From: Fragilariopsis cylindrus CCMP1102
Lineage: Eukaryota > Bacillariophyta > Bacillariophyceae > Bacillariales > Bacillariaceae
NCBI GenBank assembly: GCA_900095095.1
Contig: FMBT01000141.1
Span: 1 to 25,042, forward strand
Direction of reading: 5' to 3'
DNA length: 25,042 bases
Shown: positions 1 through 9,700 of the stretch, piece after piece
How positions within the stretch are numbered: position 1 is the first letter of the stretch
How the letters are laid out: each line of letters starts with the position of its first letter
Program-made: the position numbers and the translations under genes
The notes under the pieces: generated by a model
What the model saw: only the letters and a program-made list of their open reading frames with translations
Databases searched by the model: none
What the model was told of the DNA's origin: nothing

Positions 1-297
1 GTTGTCATCAGGGTGTAGTATAGCAGTAGATTGTGTTTCATGTGTATCATGTGCCATGTATTGCAACTTGGTAGATGTAAGATGAGGTCTTTTAACATCC
101 AGAGTGATTTTTTTGACGCGCTCAAATCAATTGACTCAAAAGAAAATTGAATCTGGTTTTCATTTTTAGGATTCGACTTATGTGTTGTCACTCCATCCTC
201 AATCCAGGACGAGCAAAAAAATCACTCAACACTTGACAATGGCATAACATAACATCTCTTACAGGGTCTACTCAACAATTTTGAGGTCAACAATTTT
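1..297. other. Flank of the retroelement, no gene seen
   Basis: No reading frame here resembles a known protein and no RNA gene is visible. The stretch is AT-rich and leads into the gag-like part of the copia remnant. It could contain the 5' LTR or leader of that element, but no matching copy was recognised downstream, so no LTR is called. Confidence 0.4.
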
Positions 298-387
298 GTG
301 GTCATGCCGATGCTAATGGTAAGCAAAATAGCACTCAAAACTAATGAATTGGATGATACTTCCATTTTTGGAGGGGACCGGTATGTT

Positions 388-438
388 TGTGATAAGATCC
401 TGGAATCACTAGCAAATGGGACTAACAGTAGTAAAGAC
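388..438 (+). repeat. Direct repeat, 5' copy (gag segment)
   Basis: About 50 bp beginning TGTGATAAGATCCTGGAATC match 3785-3833 with a few substitutions and a 3-bp gap. This copy lies within the gag-like reading frame (residues like KILESLANGTNS). The repeat could be a nested gag fragment from a rearrangement rather than an LTR, because sequence beyond it does not match. Confidence 0.7.
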
Positions 439-489
439 AGCCTCTCCAAGACACAACTGCAGCGACAATCAAGGTACTGACAGATAAAA

Positions 490-980
490 TCAACGGACTT
501 GAAAGTGACAGTGGCAGTGGAGGAAGAGGAAGTGGAGGAAGAGGTTGCGGAGGATACAGATCATTAGGAAGCAACAGCTTCCCTCGAAATAATGATGGAG
601 GTACTGGAACAACTCAGAGATGGAACAATGACAATTACTGTTGGACATGTGGCTTTGATATATAGAATATACAAGCATGACACGTACATACTTCAAGGAT
701 CCAGCCAACCACAAAAAGGAAGCAACAGCCACCAACACAATGGGTGGATCCACTTGGAACCTACACCTCAGGGCATATAGAACGATTGGAGGAATGACAA
801 AATGATTGAAATAGCACCAAAAGATAATAATAAGAATGAAACTATTGGACCAATGTCACAATGTCACTCCTTGCGTAATAGACTACAACACTAGCAACAA
901 TACTAGAGAATGATGTATATTATATTGATACAGTAGTAGATTCAGCCGCTACAGAGCATTTCTTCCCAAACAAAGACAAA
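490..980 (+). pseudogene. gag tail and aspartic protease of copia remnant
   Basis: Near 637-663 the translation reads YCWTCGFD, followed after frame breaks by residues resembling a zinc knuckle and by the NTMGGST block that follows it in related diatom elements. Around 927-975 the translation reads DTVVDSAATEHFF, where D-S-A matches the D-S/T-G/A active-site triad of retroviral-type proteases. Gag would package RNA and the protease would cut the polyprotein. Stops interrupt both parts, so neither is likely to function. Confidence 0.65.
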
Positions 981-1617
981 AAGAGAATGGCCATAATGAA
1001 ATACAAGTAATATGTGCAAACAACCACTCTATGGATTCAGTGGCAAAAACACACAACTAGATATACCGGAAACTATCAAAAGCACAGACAGCTTACCACT
1101 TAAATGAAATGGAACAACCGCTACTATTGATACCAAACAGTACTAATTTAACAAAAGATGATACTGTAGTAACAAAAGATGATAACATTATTTTGAAAGG
1201 AATTAGAGATAAAATATCAACACTGTGGATGATCCCAATCAAACATCACAAAAAGGTAAAGCACCAGAACTCACACCAGTACCAATGGTATATACAGTAA
1301 ACAGTGCATACCATATGGTACCATCACCCATCAATAGCAAAATTGATGGCATATCTCAATGCAACAATAGGATCCCTACCACAGTAAAAACACTCTGCCA
1401 AGCCATCTTTGACTGACCTCAATCCCCAGACTGACAAGCAAAGCAATTAGGAAGCACATTCTACCCAAATCAATATCATCAACCATGGGACACATGCACA
1501 TGATTAGAAAAGGCATTTGATCAACAATCAAACCAACCATTGTGATGACATTATGAATAAGGAATTAGAAAAGGAACCACAATTAGATCTGCCCAGACAC
1601 ATAATAAATCAAGAGAA

Positions 1618-2440
1618 CACTATGTAGGTGTAACAACAATAGCATTTAAAGAATTGAAAGGAATTATAGCAACAGATCTACCAGGTTACTTCCCCATTAC
1701 ACCGGGACAAGGAAATTCATATGTACTAGTAATGTATGATTTTGATTCAATCAAATACCATCGATGCAGTTGGAATAAAGAATAGAAAGACAGCTTCACT
1801 AGTACAAGGGTATAATGAACTGTATGAAGACCTTCAAAAAGCAGGAATCAATCCAATACTACATCGGCTGGACAATGAAACCTCTGAGGAATTAATAGAA
1901 GAAATCGAAAAGAAAGGACTGGACTACCAAATAGCATCGCCAGGAGATCATCGACTCAACCATGCTGAAAGAGTAGTCCAAACATCTAAAATTACTTCAT
2001 TGCCATACTGTATGGAACAGACAGCAGCTTTCCAGCAAAACAATGGGATAGACTAGTAAAACAGGCTGTAATGACATTACATATGTGATAACCATCCCAA
2101 ATCAATCCAGAATTATCTGCATACCAACAAGTATGGGGAAACTTTGACTTCAACAAAACACCACTGGCACCACCAGGATGTAAAGTAGTGGTCCATGAAA
2201 GACCAATGGAAAGAGGGCATGGGCATGTCACGGAGTAGTAGGATACTACATAGGACCGGCAATGAAACACTACCGGAATTTCAACAGTTACATACCGGAA
2301 ACAAAAGGCATCAGAATAACAAATACAATAGAATTATTCCCGGAAAAAGCAAGAGCAACAGAAGACCTAGCTGCAATATTACAAGGACCACATTACATCC
2401 GGCAACACCATTCCTACAACAAGGAATAGTAATAAATGAT
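1618..2440 (+). pseudogene. Integrase domain of copia remnant
   Basis: The integrase core begins near 1618 with a block containing KGIIATD, GYFPIT and VLVMYDFDS; the Asp of ATD fits the first catalytic acid. A frame break near 1735 is followed by a long open stretch (1736-2056) with HRLDNE (second Asp) and NHAERVVQT (catalytic Glu), giving the D-D-E order of retroviral integrases. Further on, 2100-2430 encodes the usual PGCKVVVHE and VVGYYIGPA type blocks downstream of copia integrase cores. At least three frame changes and several stops break it. In an intact element this enzyme inserts the cDNA into the host genome. Confidence 0.75.
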
Positions 2441-2699
2441 GCAATGAAACAATTAACAAAGATATTTGCACCACCAAAAAGAGAAGAAACAGCAATGGCT
2501 GCACCATCTCCAATGGTGTTAGAAACTCTGTAGCAGCTCCGTGCCATTAACAACAAGATATTGATTGGTCCCAACAAGGAAGGACTGAATCTGTGCAAAA
2601 ATTAAGATCAAGAACAGAAGAAATTTTACCCTACCGGTACTAAAATTAGAAAATCATTTAAAAAGAGTAGAAAATTCAAAAAGAATATACACTCAATGG

Positions 2700-3690
2700 G
2701 ATTATAACCTCATATGATGATAAGAACAGACAGTACTATATGGTAGAATACAAAGACAGTGATTCAGAAGAACTTAGAGACACAAGACGGTTGGAAGGTA
2801 TATAATAGTTACAGTAGACACAGCTATTGACCAATTACAACTGTTAACAAGATCAAGGTTACAAGCGAAAACCACAACTCATATCAAATCAACAACAATG
2901 GCATGGCGTCCAACACAACAAATGAACTACCACCTCACCATGCAATGGCTGTATTGATGAAACACAGAGGTAAGATGTTAGAATACAGACACTTACTTAA
3001 TCAATTATCCGGACCCAGAGGTAAGAAGAAACAAATGGCAACTATCAAGTGCAAATGAATTTGGCAGGACAATGCAAGGAGTAGGAAAGACAAGATCAAA
3101 AGAAGACCAGGTCGAAGGAACAGACACAATGCATCTGATCAAGAAGTGCAACATCCCCAAGGACAAGAATATGTGGCATCAGACCACAACAATCTGAAAC
3201 ACATAGAACAAGATTAACTGCTGGGGGAGATCCCCTTGATTATAAAGGAAAGACAAGCACTGATACAGCAGGACTAGAAACAACCAAGATCCACATCAAA
3301 GGTACCATCTCAAGAGCTAACAAAGGAGCCCAATATATGTGTATTGACATTTGTAACATGTATTTGAACACTAAACTTTTATCACCAGAGTACATGAGAA
3401 TCCACAGTGACTTAATACTAGAAGAAATGAAACAAGAATATAATACAACGAATGTGGTGGACTATACATGAATGCAAAAGAAGCAGTACCAATGAGAATA
3501 ACATTAGAAGAATTAGGACACCCACAACCAGCAACACCATGAGAACTGATAACAGCACGCAGATGGAATATGAATAAAACAGTAGAACAGAAACAATCAA
3601 AGTCAATGGACATGCAATTTTACTGGCTACAAGATAGAGTCAAACAGGGACAATTCAGAGTATTTTGGGCACCAGGAAGATAAATCTAGC
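2700..3690 (+). pseudogene. Reverse transcriptase front and RNase H end of copia remnant
   Basis: At about 2730-2800 a short block reads YYMVEYKDSDSEEL, common at the integrase–RT junction of these elements. From about 2944 the RT N-terminal region follows, including LTAGGDPLDYKGKTSTDTAGL and a motif-A-like CIDICNMYLNT with its Asp. The frame then jumps, near 3468, to NAKEAVPMRITLEELGHP and finally SMDMQFYWLQDRVKQGQF, the end of the RNase H domain. The RT palm with YVDD and most of RNase H are absent, which implies an internal deletion of several hundred codons compared with complete relatives. Confidence 0.7.
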
Positions 3691-3784
3691 AGACTACCAA
3701 TCAAAAGTACAACCAACAAGTGTACACGAGCTGTGACCAATCTATCTATATGTAGAAGGCAAAAGTCCTACTACACTGCAAGGG

Positions 3785-3833
3785 TGTGATAAGATCCTGG
3801 AATCACTAGCAAGCAGGACTAACAGCAAAGACA
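3785..3833 (+). repeat. Direct repeat, 3' copy (gag segment)
   Basis: This is the second copy of the repeat at 388-438, lying about 100 bp after the RNase H end. Its presence downstream of pol suggests a rearranged or nested insertion, or the junction of a recombination event between two elements. Confidence 0.7.
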
Positions 3834-4343
3834 CCGTTTTACACTGTTACTAGCCAGTATATTAACATGGTAGGAACTTGTCAATCGGATCGAACTGGTG
3901 CTGGTCCACTTGGAAAGGCTACTGTCAGAGCAAAGGAGATTGTTATTGGTAGTCTCAAGTCTAATATGTACTAACACAACACCAAGCAATTGCTTTATAC
4001 TGTTTGGGGAGACAGCAACTTTGTCAAGACACTTTCTAATTTCCATTATGGTTTTTTTTTGTAGATGTTGTGTGATATTTTTTTCACAAGTTTAAGTATA
4101 TTTCAACAGCACAAAAAGGAGAAATTCATCTGTGGTGTCTAGACCTGACACTCATGACATTGGCATTACAGTAGAAGAGTTTTATATGATGGACAGTACA
4201 AGGTATCTTACTACCACAGCAGTTCATTGTACTACTAGTTAGAAGTCTGGTATAAAAACATGTTCATACCTACTGTATTGCGGTAAAATATACTAAAGGA
4301 TTTAGTATATTCGAAATTTACCATTTTTTGGCAGAAACGATTC
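3834..4343. other. Intergenic, 3' of the retroelement
   Basis: I see no gene here. The last 25-30 bases before the tRNA (about 4320-4343) resemble the 5' flank of the second tRNA-Ala, on the other strand, around 10356-10380. That suggests the two tRNA copies were duplicated with some flank. Confidence 0.4.
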
Positions 4344-4416
4344 GGGGAATTGGCGCAGTTGGCAGCGCGTGTCCTTAGCATGGACAAGGTCGCCGGTTCG
4401 ATTCCGGCATTCTCCA
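4344..4416 (+). tRNA. tRNA-Ala (AGC)
   Basis: A full 73-nt cloverleaf can be folded by eye. The acceptor GGGGAAT pairs with ATTCTCC and leaves discriminator A. The D stem is GCGC/GCGC, the anticodon stem TGTCC/GGACA, and the loop TTAGCAT gives anticodon AGC. The T arm is GCCGG-TTCGATT-CCGGC. The G3:U70 wobble pair, the main identity element for alanyl-tRNA synthetase, is present. No CCA is encoded. A T run at about 4427-4431 and a longer one at 4443-4450 would stop RNA polymerase III. It differs from the copy at 10283-10355 by one base in the D loop. Confidence 0.96.
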
Positions 4417-4822
4417 CACACCATTTGTTTTATTATGCATCGTTTTTTTTCTTTTTCGTAGCTCTTTCAGTTCAACTGCATCTCTCTTTTCAAATAAATA
4501 TCAATCTCCCATAAATATCAATCTCCCATGTCGTCCTCATCTCAAATTTATATGGTCAATGGTTAATAACACAGTTTTAAAACTTGTATTTCATCTTCAT
4601 CATGATACTATACCGTACTGGGTAGGACTTCTTCAGCGCAACTGTACAAGTAGATCAGCAGCATCGTCATTTTATCTTGAATTGGCAGTAACTGTGCGTG
4701 GTCAGGTCAGTCCATGTCCTTTCTGGAATAATCTGAACCAATCAGTACAGTAGGTAGGTCGGTCGGTCAGGTCTGTACAAAGTCATTTGCTATATATAAT
4801 ATTCTATGTTAGAAAAGAAAGA
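4417..4822. other. Spacer with a 17-bp tandem duplication and TATA-like box
   Basis: Two perfect copies of ATAAATATCAATCTCCC sit head to tail at 4494-4510 and 4511-4527. A run of GGT(A/C) repeats follows at about 4752-4768. A TATA-like TATATATAAT lies at 4791-4800, about 25-30 bp before the first ATG of the sulfotransferase, so either the leader is very short or the real start lies elsewhere. No gene was seen. Confidence 0.5.
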
Positions 4823-5125
4823 ATGGCGATCGCACCACCATTATTAGAAAAAACGACAAAGAACGACGACGACATTCCTCGTACTGCTGTTCGAATCATC
4901 GGGTTTTCTTAGGACTATTATTACCATCTATGATTGTGTATGTGATATTATCATCAACTATTTTACATATATTCAACAATATAATAAGAATAATAATATT
5001 GATTTCGACGATGACAAGAACGATGACTATACAATAACAGGAATACCACACATCAACATCAACATCAACAGTAACAATAAGAACAACAATATCAATATCA
5101 ATAACAGTAACAGTAACAGTAACAA

Positions 5126-5322
5126 TGATGACGATGATGACGATGATGACGATGATGACGATGATGACGATGATGACGATGATGACGATGATGACGATGA
5201 TGACGATGATGACGATGATGACGATGATGACGAGGAGGAGGAAAAGAAGAAGAAGCGTCGTTACCTGCGATAACGACGTCATCATCATCATCGTCATCAT
5301 CGTCATCATCGTCATCATCATT
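5126..5322. repeat. Inverted microsatellite: (GATGATGAC)n then (GTCATCATC)n
   Basis: About twelve copies of GATGATGAC (5127-5232) are followed, after a purine-rich spacer, by four or five copies of the exact reverse complement, GTCATCATC (5279-5322). The two arms could pair as a hairpin stem of about 40 bp with several registers. In the sulfotransferase stem the first arm reads as poly-Asp and the second as poly-Ser. Passing from one to the other requires a one-base shift, most simply in the GAGGAAAAGAAG stretch around 5245. Confidence 0.9.
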
Positions 5323-5630
5323 ACTATGGACTGATGAAGATCCAAATCGTACACATTGGTGGGAGCCATATGTGAATACTACATCAAGGACATGGGATAC
5401 TATAATAATAAATACGACATTACAAGATGATGATGATAATAATACTAATAATTACTATGATTGGTGTCATCCAATAAACAAGTCAAAGGATGATCCCAAC
5501 ATATTGTATCCATCATCTACTAAATTAGGACGACGACAAAATGTTATCTTGAATGGTATTATCTATATAAAATCTCATAAGACTGGAAGTAGTACAGCGG
5601 AAGGTATTAATGTTCAGATTGCACATAATG

Positions 5631-5815
5631 GTAAATATAATATTATGAACTACTGACAACTACTGTAGATATATCATGTCGTGTCGTGGATTATGATTTG
5701 CTGTTGATTAAAATGGATTGGATCATCTTATCACTTCAAATAATTAGATGCATAATCTAACCATGATTAATTTTTCTTTTCCTTGTTTTATCTTTCCTAT
5801 TACAATGTATAAAAG
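5631..5815 (+). other. Intron of the sulfotransferase gene
   Basis: The donor is G|GTAAAT at 5630/5631 and the acceptor is AAAAG|TT at 5815/5816. Joining the ends gives IAHN-V-ADRK and keeps the frame from the PAPS loop to the 3'-phosphate block. The 185-nt intron is AT-rich with in-frame stops. Confidence 0.75.
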
Positions 5816-6817
5816 TTGCTGATCGTAAATATAACAACAAAAACAGCATTCATTATAGTAATGCTAATAATAATAAGAATAAGACAAACATCGACGACGA
5901 CGATCATACTACATCACCAGAACCAGAACCAGTTGTTTGTAGTCATTGGAATCGACATGAATTTGCGGAACAAAAAATACATGATTCTCGTCAACGTCGA
6001 CATACCGATTCCTTATTATGGACCTTAGTTCGACATCCCAGGAAACGTGATTTGTCACACGTCTTCTTTTTTCGTGTCTCACGCAATCATATGTCACCCA
6101 ATAAAACAAAGATATTAGTACAGGGTCTAGCGAAAAATCGTAATAAACAAACGAATTATTTAACTGGTTCAACACTCCATTATGGAGAGAAAATCCGTAA
6201 AAGTAAAAATAACGGAGGCGGCTACTACAGAGTATCAGAACAAATTAAAAGATTAATTATAGATCAATATGACTTTATTGGTGTAACAGAACGATTATCA
6301 GAAAGTTTAGCAGTGATGACATTATTATGGAACTTACACCCCACTGATGTTATCGTATTAAGTGCCAAAAAATCACCTTCTAAGAACAAAAAAGATGGTA
6401 GTAAAGCTGATGCAGATGGAGTTGTCTACGATGATGGTGGGGGCATCATAAATGTTCCAAAATCAAATCACCATAATCCATCCAACACTACGAAAATATT
6501 TAAATTCAGAAGAATTATATATTAACTATCAAACAGATTATTTACTCTATTATGCTGTCAATGAATCATTAGATCGGACCATACAATTACTTGGTCCATC
6601 TATTGTACAGAACGTAGGTCCTAATCAATAAATTACAGAGATTAGCGGAGATACATTGCGAACAGGACGAAAGAACAGTTTTTCCATGTAGTTCGGAGGG
6701 TAGATATCAAGGTGAATTATCTCCAAAAGTTGTTACGTTCAAGATGCTGGTTGTGGACATGAATGTGTGAATGATATTATGGATTTATATAATCGTGGTG
6801 AAATACAATTACCTTAA

Positions 6818-7163
6818 AATAAATAAAGAATAAAATATATAGCTTATGAATACTATTATTCATAGCTAGTATATTAAAATAATTAAAGAATCTATTTTAT
6901 CATCAGTAAATTTTTCTTATCATTTCCGAGCTAGTAAATACCTGGTATAGAGAACAGAAAAAAGCCTACATTACGAGGACGTGAGTACTAGACGCGGACC
7001 ACCAACGAAGACAACATTAAAGAAAATATAGGGTACTTTGTCGCCATCTTGAATCCCCTCTTCTTTGAATGCGTATTGTATACATATCGATGATCAAGAC
7101 TAACAATTGACTATACTAAAGACATAAAAGATTTAATAGTAATTGTAATTAGAGATGATTATG
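6818..7163. other. 3' spacer between sulfotransferase and ice-binding copy 1
   Basis: AT-rich sequence with AATAAA-like signals at about 6819-6833 and an inverted repeat around 6845-6875 (TATGAATA…TATTCATA). The part nearest the ice-binding gene (about 7090-7163) is, on the minus strand, similar to the 3' flank of copy 2 (9701-9775). No gene was seen. Confidence 0.5.
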
Positions 7164-7954
7164 CTACCTGTAGCCCCCGTAGTCCCCGTCGTGTTTGTGT
7201 GTGTATGGTGTCTGAGTGATGGTCGCCATCTGGAGGGTGACCGCCGTCTGTGAGAAGATACGACCGTTCAAAGATGAACCAGTAATGAATTTACACCTGT
7301 CTGGCACAAGATGACACCCTCCAATGCGAACCTGCGGCGACAACAACCTCTTGGGCAACCTGCCAGAAGATATTTTCAGCCTTTGCACCGCCACTAAGAA
7401 TCACACTGGTGCTCCCGGCTTGCTTAACATTCTTCGATGTCTGAATGATGAAGACATCCGTTGCGTTCCACTGAAGGTGAGGTCACCATTGGTGATGAGA
7501 ACATCTACATCGAAAGTGTAGACACCCGATGTCAACGTTGTACCACCGATTTCGCCTCCTCCAAGATTTAGGTTGTCGATGCCATTAGTGGCAGTGGTGT
7601 CACGTCCTGCGGCGTCATTGTACGCATCCTTCATCTCGCCGACCGCGGTGATCAAATTAGAGCCTCGGTGTAGTCCGACGCTTTGACTTTTCCTACGACC
7701 TGGGTAGACGTCGCAAATGTGTCCGAACTATCAATGATCAAGCTAAAGCCAGTAATAGCGGCCGAAGTGATGGGCGAGACGGCTATGTTGCCGGTAACAG
7801 TCGATTTTGGTACGGTGGAGATACCAGTCTTTGCAAGGATAGCGAAGTCGCCGGCGGCATTTCCAAGTTTGACGGGTTTGACGTTGATGGATGTACCATT
7901 GATAGCACTGACCATGACGGCCACAGTTAATAAAAAGAGATTCAAGTTCATCAT
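7164..7954 (-). pseudogene. Ice-binding protein, DUF3494 family, copy 1 (frameshifted)
   Basis: DUF3494 proteins are secreted beta-solenoids that bind ice and protect cells in brine channels. The minus-strand reading starts MMNLNLFLLTVAVMVSAING, a signal peptide, then AGDFAILAKTGISTVP, VTGNIAVSPI and ITGFSLIID, all family blocks. After a shift near 7655 it continues ITAVGEMKDAYNDAAGR and GGGEIGGTTLTSGVYTF. After another near 7465 comes ATDVFIIQTSKNV, SGGAKAENIFW, and after one or two more near 7340-7300 FITGSSLNGRIFSQTAVTLQMATITQ. The reading ends GDYGGYR. Length (about 260 codons) is normal for the family. At least three shifts make it a pseudogene unless they are sequence errors. It mirrors copy 2 and shares its flanks. 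Confidence 0.88.
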
Positions 7955-8075
7955 TTTAGATTTGTAGATTTGAGATTTGGATTGATGAAAGTGGTTGTTG
8001 AGGTTTTTGTTTGTTCGGAATATATTTTTGTGAGGATAATATATATTTGCGATGTTTGTGTAAATGTTCTTGTTA
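7955..8075 (-). promoter_or_regulatory. Shared 5' flank/promoter of ice-binding copy 1
   Basis: The reverse complement of this stretch matches 8765-8882 closely over its whole length. Shared blocks include ACAAGAACATTTACACAAAC, a TATATATTATCCTCAC box, AAAATATATTC, a CCTCAACAACCAC block and an A/C-rich leader that runs into AAAATGATGAAC. Two AT-rich TATA-like boxes lie about 65 and 90 bp before the start. Conservation as good as that of the coding region suggests a duplicated core promoter and 5' UTR. Confidence 0.75.
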
Positions 8076-8463
8076 TAAAAAAAGTTGAGTCAAAAACGAT
8101 TTAATTAGCTTGAGTAGTATTAAATATTTCTAAAATAGCTCGGGCGACGTTTTAAATTAGCTCTGAGTAGTATTAAATACTTCAAAATAGCTCGTGCCAA
8201 AGAGTCAAAAGCAACAAAAATGATTTAATTAGCTTGAGTAGTATTAAGTACTTTTTATATAGCTCGGGCCAATTACGTACATTTATTAAAACGACTTAAG
8301 AAGCGAAGAAGATGATGTTTGACTGGAGTAACCGCATACAATCATGAGTATAATTTGTGAGTCGAATACGGTTTTTAGCCTATGTAGTATTAAGTAGTAC
8401 TTTACGCAATTTCTTGAAGTCGAACGATTGAATTAGCTTGAGCAGTATTAAATACTAAAACAA

Positions 8464-8592
8464 ACAGCTCCTCGGGCCGGTGAGTGTTTTTAGGTGGTTT
8501 TTTGTTTATGATTTTATTGCATGATATTTTCGTCATGGAACGCGCAGTCACAAGAGAATGCATCGACATGTTGTAACGCCGTACGATAGTTT
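8464..8592 (+). repeat. Diverged direct repeat flanking ice-binding copy 2, left copy
   Basis: This segment matches 9941-10060 in order: ACAGCTCCTCGGGC, a GTGA block, a T-rich part ending in TTTTGTT or similar, CAAG, then the exact 18-mer TCGACATGTTGTAACGCC (8563-8580) and TACGATA. Both copies are followed by tRNA-Ala sequence on the minus strand: a 17-nt stub here and a full gene after the right copy. Confidence 0.75.
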
Positions 8593-8601
8593 AAAAAAAA
8601 G

Positions 8602-8618
8602 TGGAGAATGCCGGAATC
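8602..8618 (-). pseudogene. 3' stub of tRNA-Ala(AGC)
   Basis: TGGAGAATGCCGGAATC is identical to the reverse complement of the last 17 nt of both tRNA-Ala genes (discriminator, acceptor 3' strand, T-stem 3' strand and part of the T loop). Preceding A-runs resemble those next to the full gene at 10283. The match then stops abruptly, so this is a truncated copy or a junction. Confidence 0.75.
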
Positions 8619-8764
8619 AGTTTTTACTTTATGTAGTATTAAGTAGTACTGTACTTCAAAAATAGCTCACGCAATTTCGAAATTGAAGGCGAACGATTTA
8701 AGTCGCTTGAGCGGTATTAAATACTAAAACAAACATAGAATCGTTTTTAGTCTTTCTACCCAAA

Positions 8765-8882
8765 ACAAGAACATTTACACAAACATCGCAAACATATATT
8801 ATCCTCACAAAAATATATTCCCAACAAACTAAAACCTCAACAACCACTTCCATCACAATCCAAATCCAAATCCAAATCTAAA
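8765..8882 (+). promoter_or_regulatory. Shared 5' flank/promoter of ice-binding copy 2
   Basis: This is the partner of 7955-8075 in inverted orientation. TATA-like stretches lie at about 8793-8801 and 8811-8820. The leader carries a CAAATC triplet-like repetition just before AAAATG at 8880-8885, a good A-rich initiation context. Confidence 0.75.
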
Positions 8883-9700
8883 ATGATGAACATGAATCTA
8901 TTTTTGCTCTCTGTGGCCGCCATGGTCAGTGTTGCCGGTGCCACTACTGCTGTCAACCTTCGAACTGCCGGAGACTTCGTTATCCTCGCAAAGGCTGGTA
9001 TCACCAATGTACCTGGTGGAGTTATTACCGGCAACATTGGTGTCTCACCTATTGCTGCGAGCGCTATGACTGGTTTTGACTTGATCATGGACAGTTCAAT
9101 GAGTTTTCGACGTCTGCCGAGGTCACTGGAAGTGCCTATGCTCCAAACTACATGTCTCCCACTGGCACTAAATTGACCACGGCTGTCAGTGATATGTTGA
9201 CCGCGTACAACGACGCCGCAGCACGTCCCGTCACATCTGGCCCTTCCGGAAGGCGCCGGCGCTGGCGCTACTTACACCAATCTCGGAGCAGGCGAAATTG
9301 GTGGTTTAACGTTGACACCGGGTGTCTACACTTACACCATTGACGTTAGAATCACCAGTGAAAACGTCATCTTTGACGGCCAAAACGACCCAAACTCCGT
9401 CTTCATCATTAAGACATCAAAGAACGTTTTGCAAGCCGCGGGCACCCAAGTGACTCTCACTGGCGGTGCAAAGGCAGAGAACATCTTCTGGTCAGTTGCA
9501 CAAGAGGTTGAAATGGTGCAGGTGCGCATATGAAGGGAATCCTCTTGGTCGCCACGGCTGTTAAATTCATTACTGGTTCCAACTTTGTCGGACGTGTCTT
9601 AGCAGCAACGGCGGTTACCCTCCAGCAAGCGACCATCACTGACCCAACGGCAGCAACATCATCAGAACAACACGCCGGGGACTACGAGGACTTCAGCTAG
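8883..9700 (+). pseudogene. Ice-binding protein, DUF3494 family, copy 2 (frameshifted)
   Basis: The reading starts MMNMNLFLLSVAAMVSVAGA, a clear signal peptide, then AGDFVILAKAGITNVPGG, ITGNIGVSPI and MTGFDLIMDSS. A one-base loss near 9098 moves the frame to FSTSAEVTGSAYAP and TKLTTAVSDMLTAYNDAAAR. A +1 change near 9235-9250 leads to GAGEIGGLTLTPGVYTYTID and VFIIKTSKNVLQAAG, AKAENIFWSVAQEV. A further loss near 9512 gives GAGAHMKGILLVATAVKFITG and AVTLQQATIT, ending GDYEDFS with TAG at 9698-9700. All family blocks are present and the length (about 272 codons) is normal. The protein would be exported and bind ice. Diatom members of this family are thought to have been gained by horizontal transfer. 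The three shifts imply a pseudogene or sequence errors. Confidence 0.9.

Larger units (their letters stand above)
298..3790 (+). mobile_element. Degenerate Ty1/copia-type LTR retrotransposon remnant
   Basis: Recognisable pieces appear on the plus strand in copia order: a gag tail with a Cys-rich knuckle, an aspartic protease motif, integrase, the front of reverse transcriptase, then the end of RNase H. The order protease–integrase–RT–RNase H separates copia from gypsy elements. Stop codons and frame changes break every domain, and the RT centre, including the YVDD region, is missing between about 3450 and 3468. The element therefore cannot encode a working polyprotein. It most resembles the copia elements abundant in diatoms, as far as can be judged by eye. 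Its ends are uncertain: no LTR pair, primer-binding site or target-site duplication was identified. Confidence 0.8.
4823..6817 (+). pseudogene. Carbohydrate sulfotransferase (galactose-3-O-sulfotransferase-like), frameshifted
   Basis: This enzyme class moves sulfate from PAPS to a sugar hydroxyl in the Golgi lumen. The order fits a type II membrane protein: a short cytoplasmic start (MAIAPPLLEK), a hydrophobic anchor (GLLLPSMIVYVILSSTIL, about 4911-4965), and an Asn/Asp/Ser-rich stem. The 5'-phosphosulfate loop follows (IYIKSHKTGSSTAEGIN, about 5566-5616). After a 185-nt intron come the 3'-phosphate block (LLWTLVRHPRKRDLSHVFFF, from about 6010) and the family motif VTERLSESLAVMTLLW. The C-terminal part reads YAVNESLDRTI, then a Cys-rich tail ending with TAA at 6815-6817. 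One-base shifts are needed near 4905, 4960-4990, 5245, 6495, 6615 and 6743; the first three and the last act as losses. All key motifs survive, so this is either a young pseudogene or a gene with sequence errors. Confidence 0.72.
8107..8737 (+). repeat. Array of seven ~39-bp palindrome-centred repeats
   Basis: Seven related units occur at about 8107-8145, 8159-8197, 8231-8269, 8377-8407 (short), 8435-8477, 8626-8672 and 8701-8737. The best three are exactly 39 bp. Each starts with AGCTTGAG or a variant and carries the near-perfect palindrome AGTATTAAATACT or AGTATTAAGTACT. Complete units end with AGCTCGGGC or a variant, and most are preceded by GAACGATTTAATT. Spacing is irregular (52-190 bp), so this is neither a CRISPR array nor a simple satellite. 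It fills the space between the two ice-binding promoters. Confidence 0.85.

Noticed and set aside
388-3833. The 50-bp repeats as LTRs of the copia element
   Set aside because: They are too short, lack TG…CA ends in matching positions, and the first copy is inside gag-like coding sequence.
4896-5369. Long minus-strand open frame of Val/Ile/Thr repeats
   Set aside because: It is the complementary reading of the GATGATGAC microsatellite and flanking low-complexity sequence; the plus strand carries sulfotransferase motifs.
8107-8737. CRISPR-like array
   Set aside because: The repeats are imperfect, spacing varies from about 50 to 190 bp, no cas genes are present and the genome is eukaryotic.
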